This document shows, in pieces, positions 37,280 to 46,844 of a DNA stretch of 64,000 bases; the stretch's first letter is position 1, and each line of letters begins with the position of its first letter. This DNA is from Bacillus altitudinis 41KF2b (lineage in GTDB: Bacteria > Bacillota > Bacilli > Bacillales > Bacillaceae): assembly GCF_000691145.1 (NCBI RefSeq), contig NZ_ASJC01000001.1, positions 712,828-776,827 of the forward strand, given 5' to 3'. The notes under the pieces are model-generated. The model was not told the origin of the DNA, did no database searches, and worked only from the letters and a program-made list of their open reading frames with translations. Position numbers and translations under genes: made by a program.

Positions 37280-37702
37280 TCAGTTTCGAGTATATTTGAG
37301 CGGAATGAGTTCTTCGATTTTCACCTTGACCAGCTCCCCATCCATATCAAGGATGACAAAACATGTTGGTCCAAAGTCTGAAATGAGCTCTCGGCAGATG
37401 CCACAAGGGCTGACTACCCTAATTCTTCTATCTTCTTCATCTGAATAAGGGTGTCTCACTGCAACAATTGTATCAAAATCTTTGTATCCATTCGATAAAG
37501 CGCTGCCAATCGCAATGGCTTCTGCACAAACAGTTACCCGTCCGATATAGGCTTCTATATGGACAGCTGATATGATTTCTCCTGTTTTCATGCGGATCGC
37601 TGCCCCTACATGATGCTTGTCATCTTCATAAAGACTGATCATCTTCTTTTTTGCTTCGTCTATTAATTCGATATCTTCATGTGATAGATCAAACGTTTTC
37701 AT
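37280..37702 (-). CDS. Cytidine deaminase-like zinc enzyme
   Basis: A 140-residue CDA-fold protein with zinc motifs VCAEAIAIG (Cys, Glu) and SPCGICRE (two Cys). The position that is normally the first zinc ligand of CMP/dCMP deaminases is Cys here, as in cytidine deaminases. It is longer and more divergent than B. subtilis Cdd and closer to blasticidin S deaminase-type proteins, so the substrate is uncertain. GGGGAACGAA precedes the ATG. No operon partner is visible. Confidence 0.8.
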   Translation of the reverse strand: MKTFDLSHEDIELIDEAKKKMISLYEDDKHHVGAAIRMKTGEIISAVHIEAYIGRVTVCAEAIAIGSALSNGYKDFDTIVAVRHPYSDEEDRRIRVVSPCGICRELISDFGPTCFVILDMDGELVKVKIEELIPLKYTRN

Positions 37703-37845
37703 TTCGTTCCCCTTTCACCTCACTGCTCGTATGTATTATACCAAACATGAGGTGATGAACTAAACTTCACTCCCCTTTACTAACCAGCCAAAAGACCGTT
37801 TGTTCTGTAGTGAATGGCCATTCTGAATGTATTTCATATTCAATT

Positions 37846-37882
37846 GAAAAAGGCTGCTTTCAAGTAAGCAACCTTTTCCCTT
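37846..37882 (-). terminator. Terminator of the esterase gene
   Basis: On the minus strand AAAAGGTTGCTT and AAGCAGCCTTTT pair with one mismatch and are followed by TTC. Confidence 0.75.
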
Positions 37883-37926
37883 ATTTACATCAGAACATGT
37901 ACCCTTTCTAGGTGTGAACTGAATCC

Positions 37927-38853
37927 CTATCGATTGATCGCTTGAATGATTTTCTTCAGAGCATCTGCCGCTTCTGGAATTGGCATGACAACAAACACAT
38001 GCAGCATTTCAGGATAAACAAAGGTTTTGATGTCCATTCCTTGTGCTGTTAATTTTTCATCAAGCTTGATGGCATCTGGATATAACATATCATGTGTTCC
38101 AATGAAATGAGTGATCTTCGCTAGTCCTTTGAAGTCGCCGTATATGGGACTGATCAATGGATCTGTGAGACTTTGATCAGCTGCCCACAATTTTGTGATG
38201 ACTTCCATTCCTTCATGACCTAGAATCGGGTCCTTTTTTGCATATTCAAAAATGAGAGGGTTGCTCATACTCATATCAACACACGCAGATAGTAACACGA
38301 TATCCTTTGGCTGCGGCAGATCTTCCTTCTTTAAAAGGTGCGCAAGACCAAGTGAGATGTTTCCGCCAGCTGAATCTCCCATGATCGTCAATTGATTGGC
38401 ACTTCCGGCAGTTTTCAGAAGGTCTTTATATAGGTTAAGCATTTTCGGATACGTATCCTGGTTGCTATAATGAGGTACTTTTGGGTAAATAGGAGCGACT
38501 ACTTTCGCACCTAGTGATTGCGCCATTTTATCCATGAACCACCAATGGACATTCAAAGGCTGATTTGTCCACGCGCCACCATGTAGATAGAGAATGACTT
38601 TTTGATTTTGTGATGCTTGTTCATTCAATGTGAAAACTTGCATGCCTTCGAAAGTCTGCTCTTGTACCTCACTGATTAAATTCACATCATCCCCAATGGC
38701 ATAAGGCTGCGTATTTTCAATTCCTTTTTGCTCAAGAAATTTTTTTGTCTGTTCGATACTAGAAAAACTCTCTTTATTACTTTGCGAAGCGAATAATGTT
38801 TCAAATTGAATACTTTCTTTAGAACGTTCACCATGATACATTTCTACACTCAT
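37927..38853 (-). CDS. Alpha/beta-hydrolase, HSL-type esterase
   Basis: A 308-residue esterase of the hormone-sensitive-lipase group: oxyanion HGGAWTN, nucleophile elbow GDSAGGN, and likely Asp/His in a C-terminal HVFV stretch. No signal peptide, so cytosolic. It probably hydrolyses short acyl esters. The ATG at 38853 follows AAGGAGAG. It lies 26 bp after a MerR-family gene on the same strand, so the two form an operon driven by the MerR-type promoter. Confidence 0.87.
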   Translation of the reverse strand: MSVEMYHGERSKESIQFETLFASQSNKESFSSIEQTKKFLEQKGIENTQPYAIGDDVNLISEVQEQTFEGMQVFTLNEQASQNQKVILYLHGGAWTNQPLNVHWWFMDKMAQSLGAKVVAPIYPKVPHYSNQDTYPKMLNLYKDLLKTAGSANQLTIMGDSAGGNISLGLAHLLKKEDLPQPKDIVLLSACVDMSMSNPLIFEYAKKDPILGHEGMEVITKLWAADQSLTDPLISPIYGDFKGLAKITHFIGTHDMLYPDAIKLDEKLTAQGMDIKTFVYPEMLHVFVVMPIPEAADALKKIIQAINR

Positions 38854-38879
38854 TTTTTTCTCTCCTTCACCCAATAGGT

Positions 38880-39281
38880 TTATTGATCATCCTGCTTCGG
38901 AACACGAAATGATTCCAAGTAGACTTGTACTTTTTTTTCAGGGGTTTTTAATAAGTTAGATAAAAGGTCTTGAATGAGACGAAGGCTTTTAATTTTCTTT
39001 TCAATTTCTTCATGTTTAAGATGGACAATTTGTCTTAGGGTATCAAGGTCTATGTCTTGACTTAGCATGTCCATAATTTCAGCTATTTCCTTTAATGAAT
39101 AACCGAGCGTTTTCGCATCTTTGATCAATTGAATTTTCACAACATAGTCGTCTGTATAGAATCTGTAACCGTTTGAACGTCGTCTTGGAGCAGGTAATAT
39201 GTTGTGCTCTTCATAGTAACGAATTGCGGCAGGACTTACTCCTGTTTTTTTGGCAAGTTCTCCTCTAGTCATCAACTCCAT
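38880..39281 (-). CDS. MerR-family transcriptional regulator
   Basis: A 133-residue MerR-type activator: N-terminal winged helix (TRGELAKKTGVSPAAIRYYE, then YRFYTDDYVVKIQLI) and a coiled-coil dimer helix. The C-terminal effector domain is minimal and contains no cysteine pair, so metal sensing is unlikely. AAAGGAG precedes the ATG. It controls its own operon with the esterase through the stretched-spacer promoter just upstream (inferred). Confidence 0.88.
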   Translation of the reverse strand: MELMTRGELAKKTGVSPAAIRYYEEHNILPAPRRRSNGYRFYTDDYVVKIQLIKDAKTLGYSLKEIAEIMDMLSQDIDLDTLRQIVHLKHEEIEKKIKSLRLIQDLLSNLLKTPEKKVQVYLESFRVPKQDDQ

Positions 39282-39320
39282 CGTTACTCCTTTTTTATTA
39301 TTTTGTTTTACTATATGTAC

Positions 39321-39352
39321 ATTATAAAGGTTGAACTATACTTCAAGGTCAA
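39321..39352 (-). promoter_or_regulatory. MerR-type promoter with 20-bp spacer
   Basis: Minus strand: -35 TTGACC (39347-39352), 20-bp spacer, -10 TATAAT (39321-39326). The spacer contains an inverted repeat TTGAA-GTATAG-TTCAA. Overlong spacers with a dyad inside are diagnostic of MerR-family regulation. Confidence 0.85.
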
Positions 39353-39453
39353 GGTGAAACATTTTTCGGCCAACTTTTGTTATCAAATGATTGTAGCAAA
39401 GAGATCTCTAGTGCTTGCTATGACATAATTGAGGTTACTTTTTGGGTAAACAA

Positions 39454-39501
39454 AAAAACACCATCGCACCCGGCCAAATAAGGCGGATGCAATGGTGTCA
39501 T
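39454..39501 (-). terminator. Terminator of the bgl operon
   Basis: Minus strand ACACCATTGCATCCGCC and its imperfect complement form a long stem around TTATTT and are followed by TTTTTTTG. Confidence 0.88.
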
Positions 39502-39517
39502 CATCATTCCATCTGGA

Positions 39518-41002
<1,485 letters not shown>

Positions 41003-41007
41003 TTATA

Positions 41008-42900
41008 TTAGTGAATAAGCATTAAGAGCTTATTTTGACCTGCGGTGACATGAGCGTCACCTGTATGAATCACATCAAGATATTGCGTTGAATTTGTGAC
41101 GATAATAGGTGTCACTACATCTAAATGGTTTGATTGAATGCCTTCTATATCAAACGATAATAAATGATCCCCCGTCTTTATCTTATCGCCCTCTTTTACC
41201 AGTACATCAAAGAATTGGCCGTTTAGGCTGACCGTATCAATCCCCACGTGGATCAATAATTCAATCCCATCATCTGAAACGAGTCCGATGGCATGTTTAG
41301 TAGGTGTAACAGTCACTACTTTTCCTGAGAACGGTGCTTGTACCACCCCCTTATCAGGCAAAATTGCGACTCCCTTCCCCATCATTTCACTTGAGAACAC
41401 GGAATCATTCACTTCAGATAAAGGAATGACCTTTCCACTCATAGGTGCTTGAACTTCATAAGGGTTTGTTTGCTTAGACATTTGTTGATTCTCTGTACTC
41501 TCAGTGTGATTTGGCTTTTCTGCAGCTTGCTCGTTAAAAGCCGTTACAGACTCCTGAAATCCAAGGAGAATGGTGATGAGAAGTGACACGATGAAGCTAA
41601 GGGCGATTCCAATCAGAGCCAGCTGAAAATTATTTGTCCCTTTCATAATGTAAGTTGGCAGTGAAGTAATGCCTGGGATCGAAAAGGCTGTCGTTTTAAC
41701 TGAAAATAAACCGTAAAAACATCCACCGACTGCGCCGCCAATTAATGAAGCATAAAAAGGTTTTTTTAGTCTAAGTGTGACTCCATAAATGGCTGGTTCT
41801 GTGATCCCGAAGAAACTAGGAAGCAATGTTGAAAGCGCTAAAGACCTTGTTTCTACCCGCTTGGTGCGGATGATGACACCTAACACAGCGCCTGCTTGTG
41901 CCATATTCGCAATGAAATTCATTGGAAGCAGCATGATATCGTAACCCACTTTTTCAAAGCTGGCTAACGTGCTTGGGAAGAATGCGTAATGCATTCCAGT
42001 TAACACAATGAGTGGCATAAGGCCCCCCATTAATAAACCGGCAATCGGACCAGCGAAATTGAACAATGAAGTGAAAAAGATTTCTAAATATTGCCCAGAA
42101 ACGTTCCCAATAGGAGCGATAAAAGCCAGTGTAAGAGGAGCCGTGATCATCAGGCTCAGTACCGGTGTAAATACGATACTTAAGGATTTTGGGATCGCTT
42201 TTGTTATCCACTTATCGACAAAACTTAGTAATAGCACACCTAAAATAATTGGTAATACAGAAGATGTGTAATTATTTAGTGGAATACTTAACCCTAAAAA
42301 ATTTAACGGATCTGCTCCTTTTGCTGCACCTTCGATCATCGTTGGATATAGTAAAATCCCTGCTAATGCGAGCGCAAGAGATTCTCGCGTTTTAAATTTC
42401 TTCGCTGCCGAATAAGCAATGAGGAAAGGTAAAAAGTAAAAGACAGCATTTGAAAAAATTTGAAGTACTTGATAGGTAGAACTTGTCTCCGTCAGCCAGC
42501 CTAAGCTAACGAACAGTGCCATGATCCCTTTGATCAATCCACTACCAACAATCGCTGGCAAAATAGGTGTGAAAATCCCGCTGATCACATCGAATACGAC
42601 TTCAATTGGGTTCATCTTTGACGTGTTTTTAACAGGAGCAGAATTATTGCTACTATGACCGGCTAGATGATCGATTTCCTCATAAACCTCTGCTACCTTT
42701 GCTCCAATAATGACTTGGAACTGTCCACTTTGGAATTGAGCACCTAAAACACCATCTAATGTTTTCAGCTCATCTACTTTTACCTGATTTTCATCGTTGA
42801 GATTAAACCTTAGCCGTGTGATACAATGCCAACTTTGAGATATATTTTCGGTTCCACCAATTAATTTCACAATTTTTCCAGCCAATTCTTTGTTTTCCAT
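41008..42900 (-). CDS. bglP: Beta-glucoside PTS permease EIIBCA
   Basis: A 630-residue permease with domains in order EIIB (C26 in SWHCITRLRF), EIIC (about residues 105-460, ten or so membrane segments) and EIIA (about 490-630; active-site H in HVGIDTVSLNG). It imports and phosphorylates aryl-beta-glucosides such as salicin and arbutin. A His-phosphorylated EIIA/HPr state also controls LicT. AAGGGGTGAAAGC precedes the ATG. Transcription needs readthrough of the upstream RAT/terminator. Confidence 0.94.
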   Translation of the reverse strand: MENKELAGKIVKLIGGTENISQSWHCITRLRFNLNDENQVKVDELKTLDGVLGAQFQSGQFQVIIGAKVAEVYEEIDHLAGHSSNNSAPVKNTSKMNPIEVVFDVISGIFTPILPAIVGSGLIKGIMALFVSLGWLTETSSTYQVLQIFSNAVFYFLPFLIAYSAAKKFKTRESLALALAGILLYPTMIEGAAKGADPLNFLGLSIPLNNYTSSVLPIILGVLLLSFVDKWITKAIPKSLSIVFTPVLSLMITAPLTLAFIAPIGNVSGQYLEIFFTSLFNFAGPIAGLLMGGLMPLIVLTGMHYAFFPSTLASFEKVGYDIMLLPMNFIANMAQAGAVLGVIIRTKRVETRSLALSTLLPSFFGITEPAIYGVTLRLKKPFYASLIGGAVGGCFYGLFSVKTTAFSIPGITSLPTYIMKGTNNFQLALIGIALSFIVSLLITILLGFQESVTAFNEQAAEKPNHTESTENQQMSKQTNPYEVQAPMSGKVIPLSEVNDSVFSSEMMGKGVAILPDKGVVQAPFSGKVVTVTPTKHAIGLVSDDGIELLIHVGIDTVSLNGQFFDVLVKEGDKIKTGDHLLSFDIEGIQSNHLDVVTPIIVTNSTQYLDVIHTGDAHVTAGQNKLLMLIH

Positions 42901-42928
42901 GCTTTCACCCCTTCATTTTCACAAAAAA

Positions 42929-42990
42929 AACCTAAACAAAATCCACCATAGAAAAGATCATTCTTTCTCATGGAGATTTGTTTAGGTTAA
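42929..42990 (-). terminator. Antitermination-controlled terminator before bglP
   Basis: Minus strand AACCTAAACAAATC and GGATTTTGTTTAGGTT pair around a long loop, and a T8 tract follows. Its 5' arm overlaps the 3' end of the RAT element. Confidence 0.85.
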
Positions 42991-43009
42991 TGCTTTTTCA
43001 TAACACGCC
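42985..43009 (-). promoter_or_regulatory. RAT-like element before bglP
   Basis: The minus-strand sequence GGCGTGTTATG...GCATTAACC can form a bulged stem-loop resembling a ribonucleic antiterminator and shares AACC with the terminator stem. It departs from the LicT consensus more than the site upstream of licT does. Confidence 0.6.
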
Positions 43010-43018
43010 TAAAAGAAA

Positions 43019-43861
43019 TCATTTATTTTTTTGGTGTTCCTTTGTGATTCGCTCAATATGGATGACTAAAAAAACAAGTTCGTCTTCTGTCACATTCCAA
43101 TTGAATTCTCGTTTTAACATTTCTTTGATGATCAATCCACAGGCATAACTCTTCATATAACGATCCTGTATTAATTCTTTTAACGAGTCATCCATCTGCT
43201 GCGGTGGTTGATTGGTTTCCTGCCTGACAATAAAATATCTCAAGTGGGTAATAAACCTCGAATAATTAATGGATGATTTATCCAATATCATCTCGAAAAT
43301 ATTTTGAATGATTTTGACGATTTCTTTCGTCAGGTGAGTCATCTTAATGGTGTCTCCCATAGACTGACCATCTATTTGAGCGTTTACAAAATGCAGGGCA
43401 ATGAATGAAGCTTCAGTATCTTCAAAAGAAATGCCCATCATCTTTTGAATAATTGTCAGTGCTTTTTTCCCGACTTGATATTCTTGAAAATAGAGATGTG
43501 GAATTTCCCACACAATGGGGTTTTCATACGCCATTTTTTCTTCGTGCCTTTGAATAGCGAAGGTGAGATGATCGGATAGCGAAAAGAGCACGCTGGAACC
43601 TAACTTCTTATTCAACATCTCTTCGCCTACGCGAATGATTTTTTCAGTTAATAAAAGGATATCAGTTGGGATAGCGGCAAGTTGAGATTCTAATGGAGAC
43701 GTCTGATCGGAATAAAATGTCTTACTGACAGCGCTCTCATCAAGTGTATCACCTTTCTTCTTTTTAAAACCTATTCCTGTTCCAAACACAACGACTTCAT
43801 TTTGAGCCTCTGTTAGAGCTAATACGATATTATTATTTAAAACTTTAACGACGGTGAACAT
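43019..43861 (-). CDS. licT: BglG-family antiterminator LicT
   Basis: A 280-residue protein with an N-terminal CAT RNA-binding domain (VVKVLNNNIVLALTE, GFKKKKGD) and two PRD domains containing the phosphorylated His residues (HLYFQEYQVG, SFIALHFVNA, RYFIVRQE, LVFLVIHIERI). It binds RAT in the leader mRNA and prevents terminator formation when beta-glucosides are transported and CcpA/HPr allow it. The ATG at 43861 is chosen for its distance from AAGGTGGG. It is autoregulated by the RAT upstream. Confidence 0.92.
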   Translation of the reverse strand: MFTVVKVLNNNIVLALTEAQNEVVVFGTGIGFKKKKGDTLDESAVSKTFYSDQTSPLESQLAAIPTDILLLTEKIIRVGEEMLNKKLGSSVLFSLSDHLTFAIQRHEEKMAYENPIVWEIPHLYFQEYQVGKKALTIIQKMMGISFEDTEASFIALHFVNAQIDGQSMGDTIKMTHLTKEIVKIIQNIFEMILDKSSINYSRFITHLRYFIVRQETNQPPQQMDDSLKELIQDRYMKSYACGLIIKEMLKREFNWNVTEDELVFLVIHIERITKEHQKNK

Positions 43862-43897
43862 CCTCATCCCACCTTACCTAAAATGCTAAAAAAGCAT

Positions 43898-43965
43898 AAA
43901 AAAACACCAAAATCTCAGCAAACAACGTACAAATGTACAATCTGTTTACCTGACTTGGTGGTGCC
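43898..43965 (-). terminator. Leader terminator before licT
   Basis: Minus strand CACCAA...TCAG...GTAAACA pairs with TGTTTGC...CTGA...TTTTGGTG and runs into T7. It overlaps the RAT element and is the target of autoregulatory antitermination. Confidence 0.85.
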
Positions 43966-43986
43966 TGATCATATCAGTAACACTCC
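43957..43986 (-). promoter_or_regulatory. LicT RAT antiterminator element
   Basis: On the minus strand, GGAGTGTTACTG, then CAGGCACCACC after a short loop, matches the RAT consensus (GG-GTTACTG-CAGGCA-ACC) recognised by LicT. Confidence 0.9.
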
Positions 43987-44004
43987 TGCATCGGTTACGA
44001 CTTT

Positions 44005-44033
44005 ATTTTAAATAGATGGATGACCAAAGTCAA
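44005..44033 (-). promoter_or_regulatory. Promoter of the licT-bglP-bglH operon
   Basis: -35 TTGACT (44028-44033), 17-bp spacer, -10 TAAAAT (44005-44010), placing the start about 10 bp before the RAT. No cre site with good fit is seen here. Confidence 0.85.
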
Positions 44034-44234
44034 CTATTTTTTTCTGAAAAAATAGATTAAAATACCCAGAATCATTTTATCTTTCCTTGTCTTTTTACAG
44101 TTTAACATATTTAAGGTTGCTGTAAGGTTCGGATTAATACGAGTTAAGGTTGAGGTTGTACAATGGGTTTGTAAGGAATTGAGGGATGAGTCAAATGGTC
44201 CCCTCTTCTAAATCAATCATAGAGGTGAAAAGCT

Positions 44235-44543
44235 TTGAGAGAAAATAAAATTTTGTCTTCATTATGTTACTTCAGTATCTTTTTTGCACCGTTTCTATTT
44301 CCGATTATCGTTTATTTCTTAGGAAAAGACGAAGTGAAATACCATGCGAAAAAATCACTATGGACACACATTATTCCTTATTTGATTTTCGGTCTTGGTA
44401 TTGCCGGTTCAGGTTTACTTGGCATGAACGATATCAGTCATGCTGGTCCGTTCTTAATTGCAACGTATACTGTGACATTCCTTGTGGCGATCTACTTCTT
44501 CATTTGGAACATTGTGAAAGGCATTAAAGTGTTTTCAGAATAA
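44235..44543 (+). CDS. DUF4870 membrane protein
   Basis: A 102-residue protein with three hydrophobic segments typical of the DUF4870 (YtbQ/Tic20-like) family: LCYFSIFFAPFLFPIIVYFL, then a DEVKYHAKKSLW cytoplasmic turn and the last two segments. It starts with TTG; GAGGTG lies 7 nt upstream. Function unknown. It is convergent with the two-component genes and ends at a shared terminator. Confidence 0.82.
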   Translation: MRENKILSSLCYFSIFFAPFLFPIIVYFLGKDEVKYHAKKSLWTHIIPYLIFGLGIAGSGLLGMNDISHAGPFLIATYTVTFLVAIYFFIWNIVKGIKVFSE

Positions 44544-44551
44544 GAGTTAGA

Positions 44552-44588
44552 AAAAACGGTTCTGTGATTGATCAGAACCGTTTTTTTT
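44552..44588. terminator. Bidirectional terminator
   Basis: AAAACGGTTCTG/CAGAACCGTTTT stem with T8 on the + strand and A/T-rich on the other, between the DUF4870 gene and the convergent histidine kinase. Confidence 0.9.
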
Positions 44589-44596
44589 ATGTCCGT

Positions 44597-46003
44597 TTAA
44601 GCGGGTAATTGGATATCAATCGTTGTTCCTTCTCCTATTATACTTTGTATTGTCATATCTCCCCCGTGTTTTTGGATGATATCTTTTGCAATCGCCATTC
44701 CAAGACCTGAGCCTGCATGTGTCCCTCCTGTATTCGTCCCTCTATAGTAGCGGTCAAATACTTTTTCTAGCTCTGCTTCTTCAATTCCTTTGCCATTGTC
44801 TTGAATGGTGATATGGGTATGTTCTTTTTGTTCAAGCTGTACAATGATTTTCACATCAGCATCATTGTGAACAAGGGCATTTAAAATGAGATTGGTGACC
44901 GCTCTTCTTATGAGGATCGTATCAATATTCAGCATAAGCTTGTCTACATTCGTTTGCAGCTCAATGGTCTGATCTGCATATCTCGAATCGTTGAGGATAC
45001 CAATTAACGTTTCACGCAGCAATGGCACAATGTTCACCAGTTCTTTATGCAGCATCACGTCGTTATTTTTCAGCCTTGTTGTTAAATTGAGATCCTCCAT
45101 CACATCTTTGATGTACAATGATTTATTCTCTATGATGCTGGCATAATGTCTAATGTCTTGATTTGAAAGAGGATAATTTGGATCTTTCATGATTTCTGCA
45201 TAGCCTTGAATAGAGGATAATGGTGTTTTAATATCATGAGAAATATGACTGATCCACTCTTCCCGCATCATTTGCTCTAATTTGTCTTTTTCTTTTTGGC
45301 TTGAAGCGAGCTGCTCGGATAAGTGATTGACATTATAGAACACATCTTTATATATCCCCTTCGTTGGCAGCTTCGTCGTATAATCTCCGTTTGCGAGCCG
45401 CTGAATGCCGTAAATGGCACGGCCGAGCGGTTTGATGAGTTGCCGGCTGAATAAGTATCCAATGAATAAGGCAATGATGGCATCAATCGATAATAAAATC
45501 ATCGTCCCGATATTGAATTGCGATATTAATTCTTTCGTATCAAAAGAAAATAAATATTTTCCGATGGAAGGGTCCTTAAATCCGATGAAGTAGCTGTATT
45601 CCTTACCCTTTCCATTTTTCCCTCCAGCATAGATCGTCGACATCAATTGCTTATCTTTATATTTATGTAAGTTTACAATTTCTATAGGTGTGTATTTGCT
45701 CTTTAAGCCTTTAGGTGCTAGTGCATGATAGACGTCTTGTCCATTTTCGTCTAATATTTGAATCCACGCATTTTGTTGTTTTAAGGCTTGCTGTCCTTCT
45801 TTATTCACAGTGATATTTTGATTAGACAAGGTGATGTATTGTTCAAATGTTCTTGTGAAGGTTTCCGGCGTATTTTCTTCGTTTTGCTGACTGCTTGCTT
45901 GTAGTACAAGCCATATCATGAATCCAAATAAGTTAATAAAGACCGTGATAATGGTCACGATAATGACAGAGACCATGTATCTGCCTGTTAATCGCCATTT
46001 CAT
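44597..46003 (-). CDS. Membrane sensor histidine kinase
   Basis: A 468-residue kinase: N-terminal membrane segment (about 11-34), an extracytoplasmic domain of about 120 residues, a second segment (about 166-188), HAMP, HisKA with the phosphorylated His in WISHISHDIKTPLSSIQG, and the HATPase_c motifs NLILNALVHN, DNGKGI and GSGLGMAIAKDI. The sensed signal is unknown; the extracellular domain carries no recognised fold. The ATG lies 2 bp after the response regulator stop, so the two genes are coupled. Confidence 0.93.
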   Translation of the reverse strand: MKWRLTGRYMVSVIIVTIITVFINLFGFMIWLVLQASSQQNEENTPETFTRTFEQYITLSNQNITVNKEGQQALKQQNAWIQILDENGQDVYHALAPKGLKSKYTPIEIVNLHKYKDKQLMSTIYAGGKNGKGKEYSYFIGFKDPSIGKYLFSFDTKELISQFNIGTMILLSIDAIIALFIGYLFSRQLIKPLGRAIYGIQRLANGDYTTKLPTKGIYKDVFYNVNHLSEQLASSQKEKDKLEQMMREEWISHISHDIKTPLSSIQGYAEIMKDPNYPLSNQDIRHYASIIENKSLYIKDVMEDLNLTTRLKNNDVMLHKELVNIVPLLRETLIGILNDSRYADQTIELQTNVDKLMLNIDTILIRRAVTNLILNALVHNDADVKIIVQLEQKEHTHITIQDNGKGIEEAELEKVFDRYYRGTNTGGTHAGSGLGMAIAKDIIQKHGGDMTIQSIIGEGTTIDIQLPA

Positions 46004-46005
46004 CT

Positions 46006-46713
46006 TTATGCATCCTTTACAACAAATTTATAGCCAAGCCCTTTGACCGTCACGAGAAATTCTGGTGTAGATGGGGAATGTTCTATTTTTTCCCGCAGTC
46101 TTCGTATATGAACCATTACCGTATTATCAGAACCGAAGAAATCCTCTCCCCAAACCGTTTGATAAAGCGTTTCTTTACTGATGACGCGATTCGGATGCTG
46201 CATGAAATAAGTCATCAACATAAGTTCTTTCGGAGTGAGTTCAATTGCCGCTCCGTTTTTCGTCAGTTCGGCTTGCTGCTCGTTTAACTCAAATGGGCCT
46301 TTTTTGATCACGGGCTCCGCTTGAGAAGGCTGTAAGTAGGATGACCGTCTTAGCTGGGCTTTTACCCGGTAGGCGACTTCTTTTGGACTGAACGGTTTTG
46401 TAATGTAATCATCGCCGCCAATGGCAAGTCCTACAATTTTGTCTGATTCCTCTCCTTTTGCTGATAAAAAGATAATCGGAACATGCGAGACATCTCTGAT
46501 TTGTTTGCAAATATCGTAGCCTTCTCCGTCTGGCAGCATAATATCCAGTATGACGAGATCTGGTTGTTCTTGATGAAATTGCGTGAGCCCATCACGGGCA
46601 GTTGAAGCTGTTAACACCTGGTCAATGCCTTCTCTTGTTAATACGGTATGGATTAATTCTAAAATTTCTTTTTCGTCATCTATAATCAATACTTTGCTTT
46701 GAACCTTTGGCAT
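46006..46713 (-). CDS. OmpR-family response regulator
   Basis: A 235-residue regulator with a receiver domain (DD acidic pair near the start, phospho-acceptor D57 in LVILDIMLPD, Lys in the KPFSPKEV loop) and a winged-helix DNA-binding domain (GAAIELTPKELMLMTYFM, TVMVHIRRLREKI). It is the partner of the adjacent kinase. The ATG at 46713 follows AGGAGAGTGATC. Target genes are not indicated by the immediate neighbours. Confidence 0.93.
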   Translation of the reverse strand: MPKVQSKVLIIDDEKEILELIHTVLTREGIDQVLTASTARDGLTQFHQEQPDLVILDIMLPDGEGYDICKQIRDVSHVPIIFLSAKGEESDKIVGLAIGGDDYITKPFSPKEVAYRVKAQLRRSSYLQPSQAEPVIKKGPFELNEQQAELTKNGAAIELTPKELMLMTYFMQHPNRVISKETLYQTVWGEDFFGSDNTVMVHIRRLREKIEHSPSTPEFLVTVKGLGYKFVVKDA

Positions 46714-46796
46714 GATGATCACTCTCCTGAAGTCATTGTTATTATTATACCCAAAGTGTTGACGTCGTGAAAAATCAACTTACTATTTACACAGAA

Positions 46797-46836
46797 AAAA
46801 GCCAATTTTCTTTTTTAATGAGAAAATTGGCTTTTC
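46797..46836 (-). terminator. Terminator of the xyn genes
   Basis: AAAAGCCAATTTTC and GAAAATTGGCTTTT pair around a short loop on the minus strand and are followed by TTC. It lies just past xynC. Confidence 0.9.
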
Positions 46837-46844
46837 GTGTTTCT

